DNA of 64,000 bases from Solenopsis invicta (Eukaryota; Arthropoda; Insecta; Hymenoptera; Formicidae): NCBI RefSeq assembly GCF_016802725.1, contig NC_052673.1, forward strand, positions 16,226,156-16,290,155, in the 5' to 3' direction. Position numbers and translations under genes: made by a program. Position 1 is the first letter of the stretch. Each line of letters begins with the position of its first letter. Of the stretch, positions 12,301 through 27,700 are shown in pieces. The notes below the pieces were generated by a model that saw only the letters and a list, made by a program, of their open reading frames with translations, made no database searches and had not been told where the DNA came from.

Positions 12301-15300
12301 GAGAATCAATAATTTTTAAATAAGTGATAAAGTGTAAGAAGCTTGTCATAAATTGAATAGCTTTTGAACAAAATTAAATTACATTTATACTTGAGTTGAG
12401 TGTACTTTCTTGGAATTTTCTTTCTTTTTTCTTTATTTTCTCAAAGTACTTTTGCGTAAAAATTAAAATTTTGCAATGCATTAACTTTTTACATTGCTTT
12501 TGAGTTGTAGTGGATAAAGTAAATTATACAATTATGTGTGACCGCGGTGAAAATCAAAAGGAAACGGTAATATAAATTCTCCATAAGTCTCCATTTTTGT
12601 GCCGAAGCGAATAATGATGACTGATATTGTGGTTGATTGAACGAGTTTGTACTGAAAGGTTTCTCGATCGGCGTGAGCGAATAATTCATATGATCGAATT
12701 TGTATTAGAACCTGTAATTATTTGAGTATTTTAATATAAAAATAAAATGTTAATTGTATTACGTAATTGAAATTTAAAAATCACCATACGTTAATTTATA
12801 TTTATTTGTAATTGAATATTATATATAAGAGTAATAAAAATTTTTTACATTTTTTTTTATAATTTTTTTAAGGATAGCACGTTAAAGAAGTAGAACTTTG
12901 TAAACTATCACAAAAAATATCGAATCTTTTTAATGATTTATATTTACTTTTGATTAATCATTACTTAAAATATTAGTCCATTAACATATCAAGTTCCAAT
13001 TAGCATTTGAATTTAAATTATCACTGTAATAAAATTAAATTAAATTTGTCAAATATATAACACTACAACAAATATAATTATATCAGAATTATGTTAGATT
13101 ATAGATTTTTGAATTGTTTATTATGTTCTTAAAATGCCTCCTAGCACGTAACGTTCAAGAAACCGCAAACGCAATGCAGATTCTTAATCGACGAACAAAC
13201 TTCTCATTCTCCTAAACGGGCGATCCTTCGGGGTTTTACCGTCCTCTACAAAAAGTTTTTCTGAAAGCGCACGAAATACTAAACGCGATTCTTGGCGAAA
13301 CTTTGACGAGACGAGTGTTGAGTTACTCGAGAAGTCTCAAAAAAAAGACTTTCGTTAATTTCAGAGGTAGCTACGACGGAAACACTTTCCTACAGAATGA
13401 GGGCTGAAAGATTTTGTTATGAACAGTCGATAACATAAAGGTAAAAGCTGTCACGAAAATTGAAACGTCAGTTAACCATTGCCAGCGGAAACTTTTATAT
13501 ATCAGTGGAATGGATATTCTTTTGCAAAATGAGAAAAAAAGAAAAAATGTAAAATTATTTTTTTTTTAATTAAAGCAAAATTAACGTATTGCATACGTCG
13601 AGTGAGAAATTCTAATAGATTTTTCCTGATTTTTGTTTTAACCAAAAGTTTTATATAATTTATAAAGATTATCTTATGAAATTAATTAAATTATTATTTG
13701 TATGATAATAATTTAATTAATTTCAAGTAATTACATGAATGTTTTTAAGTTCTTAAGTGAAATAGATTGACATTGAATCACATTCTACATGCATGCATCA
13801 TAGCGATAATTTTAATATCAACATTCGCATTTACATTTTATGTATATTTAAGCATTTTATCAATACGTAATTCGATCCAGGATGTTTTTAAAGTCTTTAT
13901 TTGAATGTCTCCTCGTGTCACTGATAATGACAACGTTGATATGAGATAATTGACTTATTATAATTTGTGGAAAGAGATTATTTCTTCTCGAGAGAGGAGG
14001 AACATGAAATCTCGTATTAAACGCTATACATTTGTTTGCAATAGTTGCCTCTTGCAACCCGATTTACTTCGAGTTTCAAATCGGATTATACATGTGTGCT
14101 TTCTTTTAATTATATTCTTATACAAATCAATCTATACATATTTCTTTTTTTGTAAACATTGTTTAAAGAAATATTGTCACGGAAAAATTGTTCTTGTATT
14201 TTTATTCTGTAAATGCTGGGCAAATATATAAGGGATTTTTTTTATGAATAAAACATTAATCTCTTGTAAACTGAATATGCATATATAAAAGTAACAAAGA
14301 TAAAAGTATTATTTTTGCCTTTAAAAAACATATTTATCATTTACAGAGTGGAAATACGATTATTTCTAAATGGGAATCACTACTGGAACATTCAATTCTG
14401 ATAAAGATTAAATTTTTAAAGAATATTAAATTGTTTAAAAATCCCGCGAAATAAGAAGTAACGTTCGGAAGCATTTTCATATTAATTTCGGGCTTTTGTA
14501 ACATTATATTGTGCACATATTATACATATAACTTATGTGTTATATTATATAATATTTTTGAAAAATATTATGTAATATTTTGTAAAATAAAAGTAAATAC
14601 TGTTAAGGAGATTGGAGCTTGGAGCCCTTACGCGTTTTTTCTGAATGCAATGACTTATGCCTCGCACCGTGGGCTGCAGTACAAAGTGAAAGAAAGCGAA
14701 GGTTTACACTGACGTGACTTTATTATAATATAGATACGGAGAATTATAAGCTCCTTCAATAATAACGATACTTAAAAACTTTACAATTACAAGGAATATA
14801 ACGCACACCACGCTTGCATGCATGCTCACACACGTGAAACGTGAAAACGACTCTCTCAACTCAACGCTCGACGATCGGTTCGCGCCTGACGATCGGCTTC
14901 GTTGCCGGGCGCCCACGCAACGCAATCGCGGTAGATGAAAGGGACATTTGCATGAGGCGGGCTCCCTATTCCATTCACGCGGAAATTCAAATTTTAGTTT
15001 AAGTTAATATAGGCTTGAAATTGCTACAGCGTGTACAATTACTTGCAATAATTTAAACAAAACTATTTGAATGTTGTGAATCAATTATGACAAACGAGAA
15101 AACGAGACTATCATGCAAGAAAAGATTATATTTCTCCTGATAACAGCGTTAAACTTAAGTTTGGCATAATGTAGACAGGCGAGTCGAGCCAAGGGGAAGG
15201 AGAGGAGACCGAAGTGTCTCTTGCTGGCTATTAGTCAGTTACTAACGTGACGGTGTCTTGACTAATGGCGTTATTAACGACATGGTTGTGTATGTGACTT

Positions 15301-18300
15301 CCCGTATCATTTTCATGCATTGTTACAGCGGCGTGCATCAACGATCGATATCACTTGCAATTAGAAGGACGTGTCATTTTTTGCGATAGGGATCACGAAA
15401 TGCGTTAAGCGATCTTTCTTTGCTTAAAAAAAGGAAAGAGTTCTCGAATTAATTATCTAATTGATGGATACAAATTTTTTGAAAGAATTTTTTCTCTTAA
15501 AAGAACATATTTGATAATATTAAAGAAGAAATTACTTCTAATATGTTCTAATACATTTCTAATTAAAATAAAATTTAAAATGAAAATAACAAAAGAATAA
15601 AACCACCATAGATATACGCTTTGCAGTGTTTCTCGTGCCTTAATAATTTCTGAAAAATAAGGAAAAAATTTAATTTCTTGGCAAGTTGATTTACCTCACT
15701 GAATGATCAGCGCATTCTTTTCGTTCCGATAAACAAAAGACTAAAGAATAAACTAAAGACTAAAGAAGAATAAAATTATTTTTATTTTCTGTCATACTGA
15801 ATAAAGCAGGAAGTCGCAATAAAAAATAGTGGCCTAGTTTGAACACAACATATATTTGACTCATTGTTCGTCGGTAAGATGCTTTAAAATGGAATTCGTA
15901 AAGTTAACGGAGAACAAAGGGTATAAATGTGCACATTGACCACGAAATAAAAAAAATAATAGAGTGCATTATTCTTGTATTTATAATGACGGTTACAGCA
16001 CACGAATTAGCGCTGATTAACGTGATGAAATACAAGCTTATGGACGTTCGATGATTATGCATCACTTTCATGAACCATCGCACTATACAGACGATTGAAT
16101 GATCATTAACCCTATGATCGTTAACACCTCATGAATATTAGTGGCTTTTCGATAACCCCATTCCGTTTGTTGTCATAAACCCGAAGCGAGAAGGAAGCCC
16201 GTGCGATCATGATTATCCACAAAATTAATTTCTATAAAAATTTTAAAAATTGCATTTTATAAATTCCCTCTTTTATACATATTTGAGAAATTTTTGAATC
16301 AACATAACTTACGATCATTCGATTCATAAAATCTGCAAATGCGCAATCCGAGTGTATTTTATTTAACAACACCCACGCAAATTTCTGGCATCGACGCTAT
16401 CGGACACTGAATATCACGGTAGAGATATATCGCTCGCTCTCACACATCACTTCGGAATTACACACGATTCCGTTAAATGGAGATTCAGTGCGCACACAGA
16501 CGCATATATCCTCGGAGAGTATGACATTTCGAACTGCGATCGCGTGCATCATTTCTCCGTTTCATTCCTTTTACTCTAGCCGGCATACTGAATTAATGAT
16601 GCATCGCGCTGTCGACCAGTACGTTTGTTCGCGACTATCGTCGACGCAAACCGATATTGCGAATTCGATCGATTCTGATGCACATTGCACACGGCGGCAC
16701 GTTTTAGACTATAAATGACCCCGCGATAGATACGTCTCCGGTCTTGTCGGCTCATGGTGAAGACACTTTAAATATTAATCGGTAGGGTAGTCTATCTAAA
16801 ATTTTTGTTTCTCTCTTTCTCTTTTTTTCTCTCTCTCTATAAAATTGCATTTATTGCTATAATCGATAATTTATTTGCTTACTTATTATGCAAACATGAT
16901 TGAAGTAATTTTTAAAACATTGAAAAGAATATTAAAATTAAAGCGTTACCGTTATCACGATAAAGTAGATATCTTAGCCAATTAAATTTTAGATCTCGCT
17001 GTAGTTATAATATCCTTCTCTTAATCTACCGTGTTATTACATAAACCTTTGCGCTAGTTATTTTCCTAGCATTTAATTTGCATTAGATGTTTATGGGATG
17101 AATTGCACATCGGTCGGATTTAATGCGATTAATAGCTCGATTAATCGTTAAACGCAATTAATCAGACTAATGCTGTCGTATTTCTCTCGTTTCTACTTAA
17201 ACTATCGTGCGAAATGATTTGCATTCGCATGCTTTATGACATTTAAATTAAGATTTATGATAATTTTTGATATTATTAATATTTAAAAAAAATGTATAGA
17301 AAATTTAAAAATACAATAACAACAACAACATATCAATTTAAATATTATATTTAAATGTTTAGATTATTTATTAGCGCAACATTTTTGTGATATTATTCTT
17401 TACAGTATTCGGTAAAATAAAATATTGTTTTATAAATAAAACATAGTTCCTGTCGACATGTCATATTTCTTTAGTTATTAATATACCGGCACGGAATCTT
17501 CATATGGTATATCGAATTGACGTAATAATAATTCTCTGCAGTTTGCCGCAACGTTCGCGAATTAATCTTATTAATCGATGAGACTGCTTGTTGTCGACAT
17601 ATTTTATCGCATTATACACGAGTGCACGCGACTCGCGACGTCTTCAATGCGGATCGAATTATAACGTTCTATTAATTGGTCAACATTACCACTTGTGTTC
17701 GAGCATGTCACAATGAAGTTGATTGCAACCAGATTATCTGGCTACACAATGCTATTACACTCATCCGTATCTGTGCTTGTAGTTTACGAACGTTAAACTT
17801 CTGAAGTACGAATTATGCACGTCGAGATTATCTAAAAAGCGTTCACAGTTTATACAATGAACGGATTTCGTGGTGGAGTTTATGAACAATCGTAAAGATA
17901 AAACTTTTATGCGCTTTTAACACAACGTTGAATATAATTCTGTTTGCACAATAAGTAACAGTAAATGAAAAAGAGTCTCGCAGAAATGGAATAAGTTTTT
18001 AACGAGTAAAAACTTATTTGCATAACAAACTCTTGGACCATAATTTATATTTCAATAATTTTATTTATTGTTTAGATTATGCTTGTTAGCTCTTTCATCG
18101 TATGTTTTCAAACGTATGAATTACTTAAAAAATATTAAAATAAACAATAATATCAAATTATTCTGAAATTTACGATTGTAACAGACAATTATTACTTTCT
18201 CTAATTATTTTTTATTATTCTGTTTAATTTTTTTTATAACCGTGTTTTTTAAAAAAAATTTCTGTTATGTTACGTAATCTTATTTCTATAGATCTGAATT

Positions 18301-18947
18301 GTACGAGAACTGCTATATTTTCTTATGAAAAAAGTTGTATCGTGTTTGCACAGTGGAATGACCATCTCATTATTTAGATATAATTTCAATTTTATTTATG
18401 CAGAAACCATTTCGCTACTTGTTTATATAAAAATTTGTTACCTATCAAACGTCTTCAATAACTGCACAGTCTTCCAATCTGCGTTGATATATTGCTGCAA
18501 TCTATCAATAGTCCACAAACATTTGTCAATTCATCATCGGAATAATTTCTTCTCGCGACACTTCTGATGAACATTTCACATTCAATTGTATCGGCACTCA
18601 GTCGAACGTGATATTTAATGAAAGTTCTCAAAGAGATCAATCGGAGTACCTACGCTCGCGGGATTTTGAAAAAGGGAAAAACGATAAAAACTGCGGGCGA
18701 TTCCGGGCACTCTGCTTACGCTTCCGTTTCGGATTCCGGAGACGATCTCTGCTCAAGCGCGTTGCTCTTCGCTCCGGCTGCAGACTACGTACAGCTCTGG
18801 CGGAGTTTGGACCGACCGCGTGCAATTCCCACCACCTCTTCTCCACCGGCATCGTCGTAGCCACCACCTTTCGGGCAGATACTCCAGTCGTATTGTACCC
18901 GCCTGTTTTGCTCCGATCTCGAGTTGCGTAATGACGGGATAAGGAGG

Positions 18948-18998
<51 letters not shown>

Positions 18999-21734
18999 AA
19001 AGCGCAGCATGGAAGTGCAGCATTCACGATAGAACCCTGTTGCCTAATTTGATCGATTCGAAATATGGAAGAACGAGTATGCAAAATGTATTCACTTTGA
19101 TACAGTTAACAATTGAGAAAATTTCTCGGAAAGATTTGGCAACTATCAACGTTTCACGAGGTGATAAAAAAAACTCAACGTTGCTGTATTACAATATAAA
19201 AATAGATTTCATGATCAAATAAAATTCTTTTAAAGACTATTCGAGTCTAACGTAGACAAAGGCAGCAGAATTTGTTTTCCCACAAATTACTTTTTGTCCT
19301 TGAACATGTTCGACGGATGATCTTTAAAGAAACATGCAGATATTTTCGAACAGCTACATAGCTTCGCGTACATAAACGATTGAGCTTATGTAAGCGGGCT
19401 CCTTGTAAATTTATTATTCGGCTTTTGTGTTGGGTGCCCTTTCGTGACGCTCGCCTGGTTCGCACGTGCCTGAACTCGTCTCTGATCCACAACGATCTTC
19501 TGGATCGTAGAAAGTGGGGTATCCGCTGGATCTTTCGACCAGTCTGGCCTGCGTCATCTCTGCAACCGCGTATTTCTATGTGGCACATGTGTATATTGGA
19601 AAGTATGAGCGTGTGTAGACGCGCACTCAAGAGCTCTTAAGCCTCGCTGTTTTGAGAATACAGTTCTTTTATCCGATGACGTGTAGATGTCATTTCTGCG
19701 AACTCTCACATTCGGCGAACGCGATTATATCGACTCGCGTCGATATAAATATCCATCTATATCGATACAAATGCATTCAAAGGTTATCAAACATTATTTT
19801 TCCGACCGCTTCTGAAGAATTTGCTTGATAATGCTGCGAAGAAACTTGGAAAGTTTTCGAAAAAGGAATATATATTTTACGTCGTAACATTCTTCAATGA
19901 CTTGGAAGTAATTATTTTGAACGCGCTCGCAACAATGCCTCGGCGAGAAAGTCGCAAAAAAATCGCTTTAAGATACGTGAGGAATATTAAAACGTCTCGA
20001 TACGTTAAGAATGCAGTTTTGTTAGAAAAAAGCGATAATTTATAACTTTGACCTTCTTGGCAATATGCCACTGTAATTCGCATAGGAAACGTTGTCATTA
20101 TTGCATCTATTATATAGCAGCTATGTAAATTATGCTGAGACATTCTGCTGGCAACCACGGTGAAACTTGTACAATTCAAATCGTCGTTTTAAAGTTGCTT
20201 GCCAAACATGTATCGACTATGCAGTTAATCTTGCAGGTGGGAGTTCCATTTTCTCGCATATAATTTAAAATGCCACAGAAAATTTTAATTTCATAAAACA
20301 ACTAAATGTAATTATTTAATTAAGTATAAATTCAATATAAGGAATAATGTTTTTTTAAGCTTTTCCATAACATCAAATAATGAAGTATATATATATTTGT
20401 TAATATTTACTATAATATCAAAATGTCACAATAATTTAATTATTAACATCAAGAAAGAAAATTAAAAAAAAACGTAATTATTAATAGATCATGGAATAGA
20501 TTAAAATAGAAAAAGAAAATCTTAACAGTAATTTAGTTAACATTTTTGTTAATATTAATATAATGATTTATAATTAATGCAAAGTATTAAATAACAAAGT
20601 ATTAATTAAAGTATCTCAAGCGGTCGAGATGTTTTTGAATAAATACTCACGCACTGATAATCATTGTACATTATTGTTAAAACAAATACAAAAAAAATTA
20701 AATTTTTTTTATGTACGACTAATGTACGAATTAAAATTTATGCTTACAACTCGAGCATGAGTTTAAAAAATAAGAAATTACTTAGAAATCCGCTACTGTT
20801 TAAAATTTTAATGAGAATTTTTTCTAATAAAACATCAATCAGTGTATGCATTATCGAGATATCTCATACCCATTTACATACGCGTCTGACAAAACATACC
20901 AGATGTTTCTGAGCAACTACGCCGCATTGTACTTCCTGTATGTGATAATTATTAACGTTTGCGCCGCAACTTCCTTTCTACGTCTTTGCAATTTACAGCT
21001 TGTGGATAGACAATCTTACGTCATCGATTCATGACGACTTAAAGTCTACTTAGTTATTTAGACTCATTCTACAAGTTTTAGGGAAGAAAGATTTAAAGTT
21101 TGTATTCTCGTAGATTCCGTCTCACCCTAATGTGTGAAATTTCATTATTAGTTTACTTCTCGCACACATCGTTGCAAGCCGAAAAGTTTCGAAGAACGTT
21201 GGTTCAATCCAATTTCCAGTCGATTTTTCGAGCGAATTCCAATCTCGGCAGACGACGTACTTCTGAGGTTTTTACTATGCGAACTTTGCGAAGACTTTTG
21301 CACACGGAAAAAAAGAAATTTAACTGTTCGTAGTAAACATATATTTAAAACTATTAATGAAATGCATTCTTCGATGCATCCTGAAAATAACATATCGTTT
21401 TATACATATTTAAGTTGGCAGTGTATTGCGCAATATACTGACAAAGTTTAAAACCTCTAAACTAAGATAATTTGAGAATATGTGCAATTTTCGCGGTAGA
21501 AGTTTCGCAGAGTTTCATGCATTAATTGGAAATATAACACATGAGAACTAAAATTAATTTAATTTTGTTATAGCATTAATTAATATGATGAAAGCATATA
21601 ATGCAAAAAAGATAATTTTATGAAAATAAACTTTTCATGGTAATTATAGCTTTTATATAATAAAATTAATTATTTTTGGAAGCCATATTATTTATATTAC
21701 ATTATTGCTGTAAAATTATATACGCAATAAATTA

Positions 21735-21774
<40 letters not shown>

Positions 21775-24700
21775 TGTCTTTATCATTTTAATGTAAGCTG
21801 GAATTATTACATAACTTTTTTTTACTTTAATATTAAAAATGGATAAGATTTCAATTTATTGTAATTTAATATAACCATGTGTTTTTTGTTCTTTCTTTTT
21901 AAATGATTGTCCACGTATTAATTACTTACAGCAGTATTGTAACTCGCAAAAAAAATATCTAAAAAGAAGCTTTAGAGAAAGGCGATTAAGTTCGTTCTTA
22001 ATCAATTTTCCAAGGGCTCAAACGAAATAATTCATTTGATCCATCTATGTTCCATGAAATCGAATTTTCACATTCCGGCAAATTTCTTTTAAATTGGACA
22101 CTCCATTACGGCGTAAAAGTGATATCATTTTTCGCGATAAAACGCATAATATACGTACGTTTATAGAATTCAAAATGAGACAGTTATATCTCGAAGGGTC
22201 TTGCGCTAACTTTTTAACAATTCAGTTTTATAAAAGATATACAAAAGAAATCATTATATTATATGAATTATTAAACTAAAATCTGTTCTTTATTTATTTG
22301 GATTTTTTGCATTTATTTATCTACTTTTAAGATTTATTATCATATTTTACATTTTGACATATATTTATCTACTTTTAAGATTTATTACTTTATGAATATA
22401 GTAGGAATGAGATATATGACAATACTCTCTGAATTTTTGATGCAATTTAAAATTCATTGTAGAATTCACGCTGTGTCAAATCGTGACGATAAAATGATAG
22501 AATGAGAGACACAGAAGGAGAATGGCAAGTCTGGGGTATTCTAGAATTTAATCTCTCGCTATTCTGACAAGCAGCGGCTTCTGTAATGAAAGCGTGCATT
22601 GCCTCGAGGAGAAGGGAAACTTGAATAAGGCAAAAGATGAGGAAAGCTACTCGGGGAAAGACATTATATTGTATAAGAAAAGAGGTTGTCATAATTTCAA
22701 GTCGGGAGCTTCTTCGGACTCGCTCGAATTTTATTGAGTTTGTGGTAGTCGCGCTATCCTTTGCGATCTTCCGTCATCAAATTGAGTTATGATTTCAATC
22801 TTGAGCGCATCAATAATTGTGAGGAACATTTATGCATCTATCAAATATGCAGCTTTTCCGGTTGTCTATTCGATAGATGCATAATTATTTCTTTGAAAGC
22901 ACTTTTAATTTTTAACACGACTTCTGATAAAGCGTATATATTTTGAAGAATTTATCAAAAATACTTTACATGAAAAATGTCCTTTAGTTTAAGCTGTTCA
23001 TATTCTGCGGAATCAAGATATCTTTCAACAGAAAACTTGTGCATACCTATTGATTAAGCAATAGATTGCGTGTCTTCATTGCATGTCGCTTATTTCTCTC
23101 GATAGCTCGATATCCTCTCATACTTTTCACCTTTCTTTTCAAATCTCATATAGATGTAGAGGGCTCTCGTAATTGTACACCAGAAACACTACCTGTGATA
23201 GGAGAAATCGGATATCGACTGGATCAATTTCTATAGAAGGGACAGCACTCTCTTTGAGGAAGATGCGAACTTTCGAATTAATTTCTCTCAAATTATGAAT
23301 GCGCGCTGATGTATAAAACAATTTGCCAGAATGTTATCACATCGATACTCCCCGGTATTTGAGCACTCTCCGAAAATTCGTCTGTCTCTGACGTGACTCG
23401 ATTTGTTGCGACATGAATACGTGAATAATTTCAATAGATGCAGAATCTTTGATTTAAGCTTGCTAAATAAATAATACATACGCAAACGAAAATCAACAAA
23501 CTAAAATTTAAGAAAAATTCAATTGCAGTCTGTTTAGTGTATCTTAATAATCACATACAGATCTTAATACATTCTGCGCACGTCACACGAAGACACAATT
23601 TATCACCGATGTGGGGAAAATTTGCTGACGGAAAGGCATCTGGCTTCCGGATATTGAAAACAATAGTAGGTTTTTATTTTTGGTATCGTCTCGCGGTTGA
23701 GAAATAGCGGGCGAAAACTCGACAATACCCATTGCGGGAGTGCGCGTCAGACACAGACTGACCCACCCGTAGGTGAAAAGCTCAGCTTTGATGCGCTCCA
23801 GCGAACCGAAAGTTCTACGAGTGCAAGCTCGACGAAGCGCCGGGAGGGAGAGGACAGGGAATGGGGACTGACGACTTTCTGTGCGCGCAGTTAACCCCCG
23901 CGTATTTTTCGTTTTCCTCTTGTTTCTCGCGTGTCTCCTATCGTTTTTCCACCCTGTTTTGCAAATTTCTTTCCTAGTCTTTTCGACTCTTGTTTGAATT
24001 TTCAAGACAAGATTGTTCTTCTTGAAATTTTGAAGGAAATGAAAGAGACAAGATATAATGTAACGTCATATGTTAATGACATCGAACACTGCTTCCATAT
24101 AAAAATATGTATTTATACAGAATGCAGCACGAAATGTTATACATTTTAATGTAAAAGGATCTGCTTTCAGGAGATTGTGAGATAAAATAATGGCTACAAC
24201 ATGTTATCCATTAATAATAATCTTTCAGATTTTTGCGCACGACTTTCTATACACGATTCGTATCAATTTTATCAATAATAAATATTTTTATTATTAAACA
24301 CAAGAAAAACATAGTAATACGACAACGCATCGTATTCCGTATGCAAATACATAAAAGCAATTTTTGTATCTTCAAAGAAAAGTGTCATCGTGATGAGAAC
24401 ATAAATTTGGATACGGATGCTGACATATTTCGTACGATTCGAAAATGGAGTGTCAATAATGTCGTACCGAAGCTGCTAAAATATATTGCGGCTAGTATTC
24501 TGGAAGACAAACATCCCGTATTTATTCATGATATTTGTTTCTCGCAATTGATACTGCTCGCGATCCAATTTTCCCGCTAGGAATTTCCACAGGAGTATCC
24601 TTTCGGGCACGCTAAACTCGACTTTAATATATTTACTTTTTAATAAGACTATGTAAATATATAACATACGCTAACGAGATTTGGTCTTCGTTTAATCGTA

Positions 24701-27700
24701 TCAATTGAGAATCCGCAAAAATCGGTGGGCTTTAAATTTTATTCAAGATTAGCCAACACTCTAATTTAGCAATGTGAACGTGACGCATGCAACGTATCAA
24801 CAATTTAGTTGTTACGTCAGTCGGACAATATACGGCGCGATACACATATTATGAAACCCCTATCGACGAAATCCCGTTGACACAGTTGTTCGTAACCACG
24901 TAACTCTCGCGATCGTCCTATCTCGGACAATGCAGGCGGCATTCGGAACGTCGCGTGTGATTCCGAGGCTACCTCGCCGCAGGAATACGCGGGCGAGTAT
25001 TGCGCAATGCATTGTTGTCGCTTCGTGTCGCGGTGAGATAAACGTGACTCCGGCGTCCTGAGAGAGGCAGAGGCAATAAAAAAGAAAAAAAAAGTGAAGA
25101 AAACAAAGGAACAGGGAAAAAAAAGTAATGAGACGATCTTTTTGGGAGAGAGAGCTGGCCCGATCATACACACTATGGTGTTCGCTGCGTTTGCTCTCAC
25201 CCTTTCATAGCGGTGCTCGTACCTCGTATCGGTTAGTCCCGCAAGAGATTCAATAATTTAAGCAGTAATGGCCTGGCCATCGATCGACGCTCGGCTGGTG
25301 TTTAAAATATCTCGCGTTGCCCGCTCTTGCGATTTCCCCAGTGCTTATTTTTCCTTGCCGTCGTCGCTCCTGTGTGTTGCGAAATGTGCAGCACCGCAGC
25401 GGCGATATTTGTCGAGAACATTAACTCGGCAAATGAATGTTTATTGAAAGGATCGTTAACCAATTCTTAATGGAGCTATTATTTATAGTTCCGGAAAACT
25501 CCACTTTCACGAATCGTTTACGCAATAGTTACACATATTCACAAAGTCTCTTAAATGAGTCGATGGTGAGATGGCCTGTGACTCGCGAGGCTTCTTTGAC
25601 GAAAGGAAACAAATATCGTGTCAACACAAAGGCGACGTCAAAGAGCTCGATGCAATTTCTGCTTTTAATTTTCACGAGGGCAAAGGTGCAATTATTTAGA
25701 CACAAATCTCCACCGCCTTGGTACATATCGATCGGCTTTGGCTATGTGGTTAAAAATATCTATTCGCATGCCTGGATACATTATGGCAGTTTAGACCGTC
25801 CTCCTTGAACTTCCTTTTTCGCCCCTTTCCTTGGTGTCGAAGGTCGAGATTAATCAATGGACGATTTATTGCCGGAAGTAAAACATTCCACGTATTAAAT
25901 GTATTTAAATGTAATTTAGAATAAAAATATTAGATTTATTATAAGTATCGATAAAACGATCGATCTCCTATCGTATATATGTCATTGCTTCGTTTAAATT
26001 TGTCTGGATCTTTCCTTTGATTTATGATAAAATAATTCGGTAATTTAATTAGATAAACGTATTGTGTTAAAATTAAACTATCAGTAAATAACAATGTAAG
26101 TTCTTGTAGTTTGCGGAAGCAAGTCTAATTATGTCTATACCGAACTGGGCTAGGTACGGATTAATGCATACCTGGAACATTGATCCAGATGTTAATTGAA
26201 ACTATTGTCCAAATGCGCATATACGTGCATATCTGTTTCTGATGGATCGTCTGGAGACGTATTCGTCAATCCTCCGGAACATGCATGCATCGTGTCATTT
26301 CACGAAAGCGAAAACTTCATTGTTTATCTCTTCTACTGTCACAATGCGCGCTTCATCCGTCGTATTATGCACGCGTCCGTAAATGTATGCTCACTTAAAT
26401 ACATCTGCATTTATATCGTACGTTTGCATAAGCAGGCGCATCGTCATCGTATATTATCCCTGTTCTTGAAACGGAGGCACTTTTTTCAGTTAGTAGCTAT
26501 TAAGCGTGCCGATAAGCCGATATTATAAACATTGCAAAACACAGTGCTAGGCCAGCGTTGTTATGAATATTTTAAATATAAAGAATACGAATGACGCAAA
26601 TGTGGAATATGTAAAATTTTTTGCTCTTACGATAATCATTATTCAGATTAACTAAAGTACATACAGAATAAGTAAATAGTTACGTCATGTCAATATGCTT
26701 TTTTTCACGTTAGAAAAGTTTTGATTAAGGTTTTTCGGTTTTTATTACATAGAGAAGTAATTAGAATTAGTTTAAAATTACTTACCGTGGAATGTCGCCG
26801 ATTCGCGGTGGCCGATACTTTCGTGGACTACCTACGTCATTCCATCCAGCTACGTTGCAAGCTGGAAAATTAGAAAAAAGCCTACTTGAGCTATAGCTTT
26901 TAATGCGTAGCGTTACAGTGCAAAATATAGAATATTAATGTGAAAAAATAGATCAGTTAAAAATTGCTCACTCAACATTAAATATTATTAAATAATATCA
27001 AAGTTATTATAAGAATTAAGCCAGCTTTAGATCTATGATTTGCGACAGAATTCGAGACACATCATATTTTTTAATAACTCAACCTACGTAAAAAAAAAAA
27101 TTAAATATTCTACATAATTTTTCACATAATCTTAAATACATTTTTTTCATCCGTAATTATATTCATAATTTGAAAAAACTATAAATAAAATTCTATCGCA
27201 AATTATAAATCATGTAAAGTAGGCTTTGCGTAGTATTCGCGAAAATCTATTAGTTTTTTATTTTTTTGTAGCCCCGGGAAAATCTGTTCTAGATATTACT
27301 CATTATTCGCAGGTTAGTGAAATAGATTATTTCAGTTTCAAACGAACCTGCAATTTTTCTTTTTTTTTTTTTTTTTTTTCATCTAGTCAGTTGGTTTTAA
27401 ACTGTCAAAAAATTGCGAATATCTGTGCAAAAAATGAAATGCCCATACCCTATCACATTCGCGATAGAGAGAACGATTCGTGACGAGAGGGGTTTGCGTG
27501 TATCGAGAGAAGCTATTTTTCCGGCTGGTACGAGTGCCTCGTGCGGACGCGCGCGTCTTCCGTCCGTAACAATGAAATTATGCGGATCAATTCCACGAGA
27601 TGCACATTTTTACGCCTGTCTCTTATAATTCAGCTCTTCTTCCGGACGTCGGGCACAATTGTGTCTCATTTTATATATTTTTTTGTTTTTTATTTCCATA

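Larger units (their letters stand above)
4923..26785 (-). other. CaMKK intron 2 (21.9 kb)
   Basis: A very long AT-rich intron. Contents I can support: a candidate nested gene or remnant (8505-10080), a perfect 20-bp inverted repeat (13678-13724), a (GA)n tract (18951-18997), a (TA)n tract (21741-21771) and a 25-bp direct repeat pair (22315-22387). GC/CpG-richer patches lie near 7.08-7.56, 9.06-9.50, 18.6-19.0 and 24.8-25.4 kb and may be enhancers or internal promoters. The many 60-130 codon frames overlap on both strands and look like chance. Confidence 0.65.

Noticed and set aside
18637..19084. Several frames with long Ser-Leu runs
   Set aside because: Translations of the GA repeat in different frames.
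24233..24580. 115-codon plus-strand frame
   Set aside because: No known motif, no splice or poly(A) context, AT-rich intron; looks like chance, although its second half is less biased than most.
25437..25808. 123-codon plus-strand frame
   Set aside because: No motif or conservation cue; inside CaMKK intron 2.
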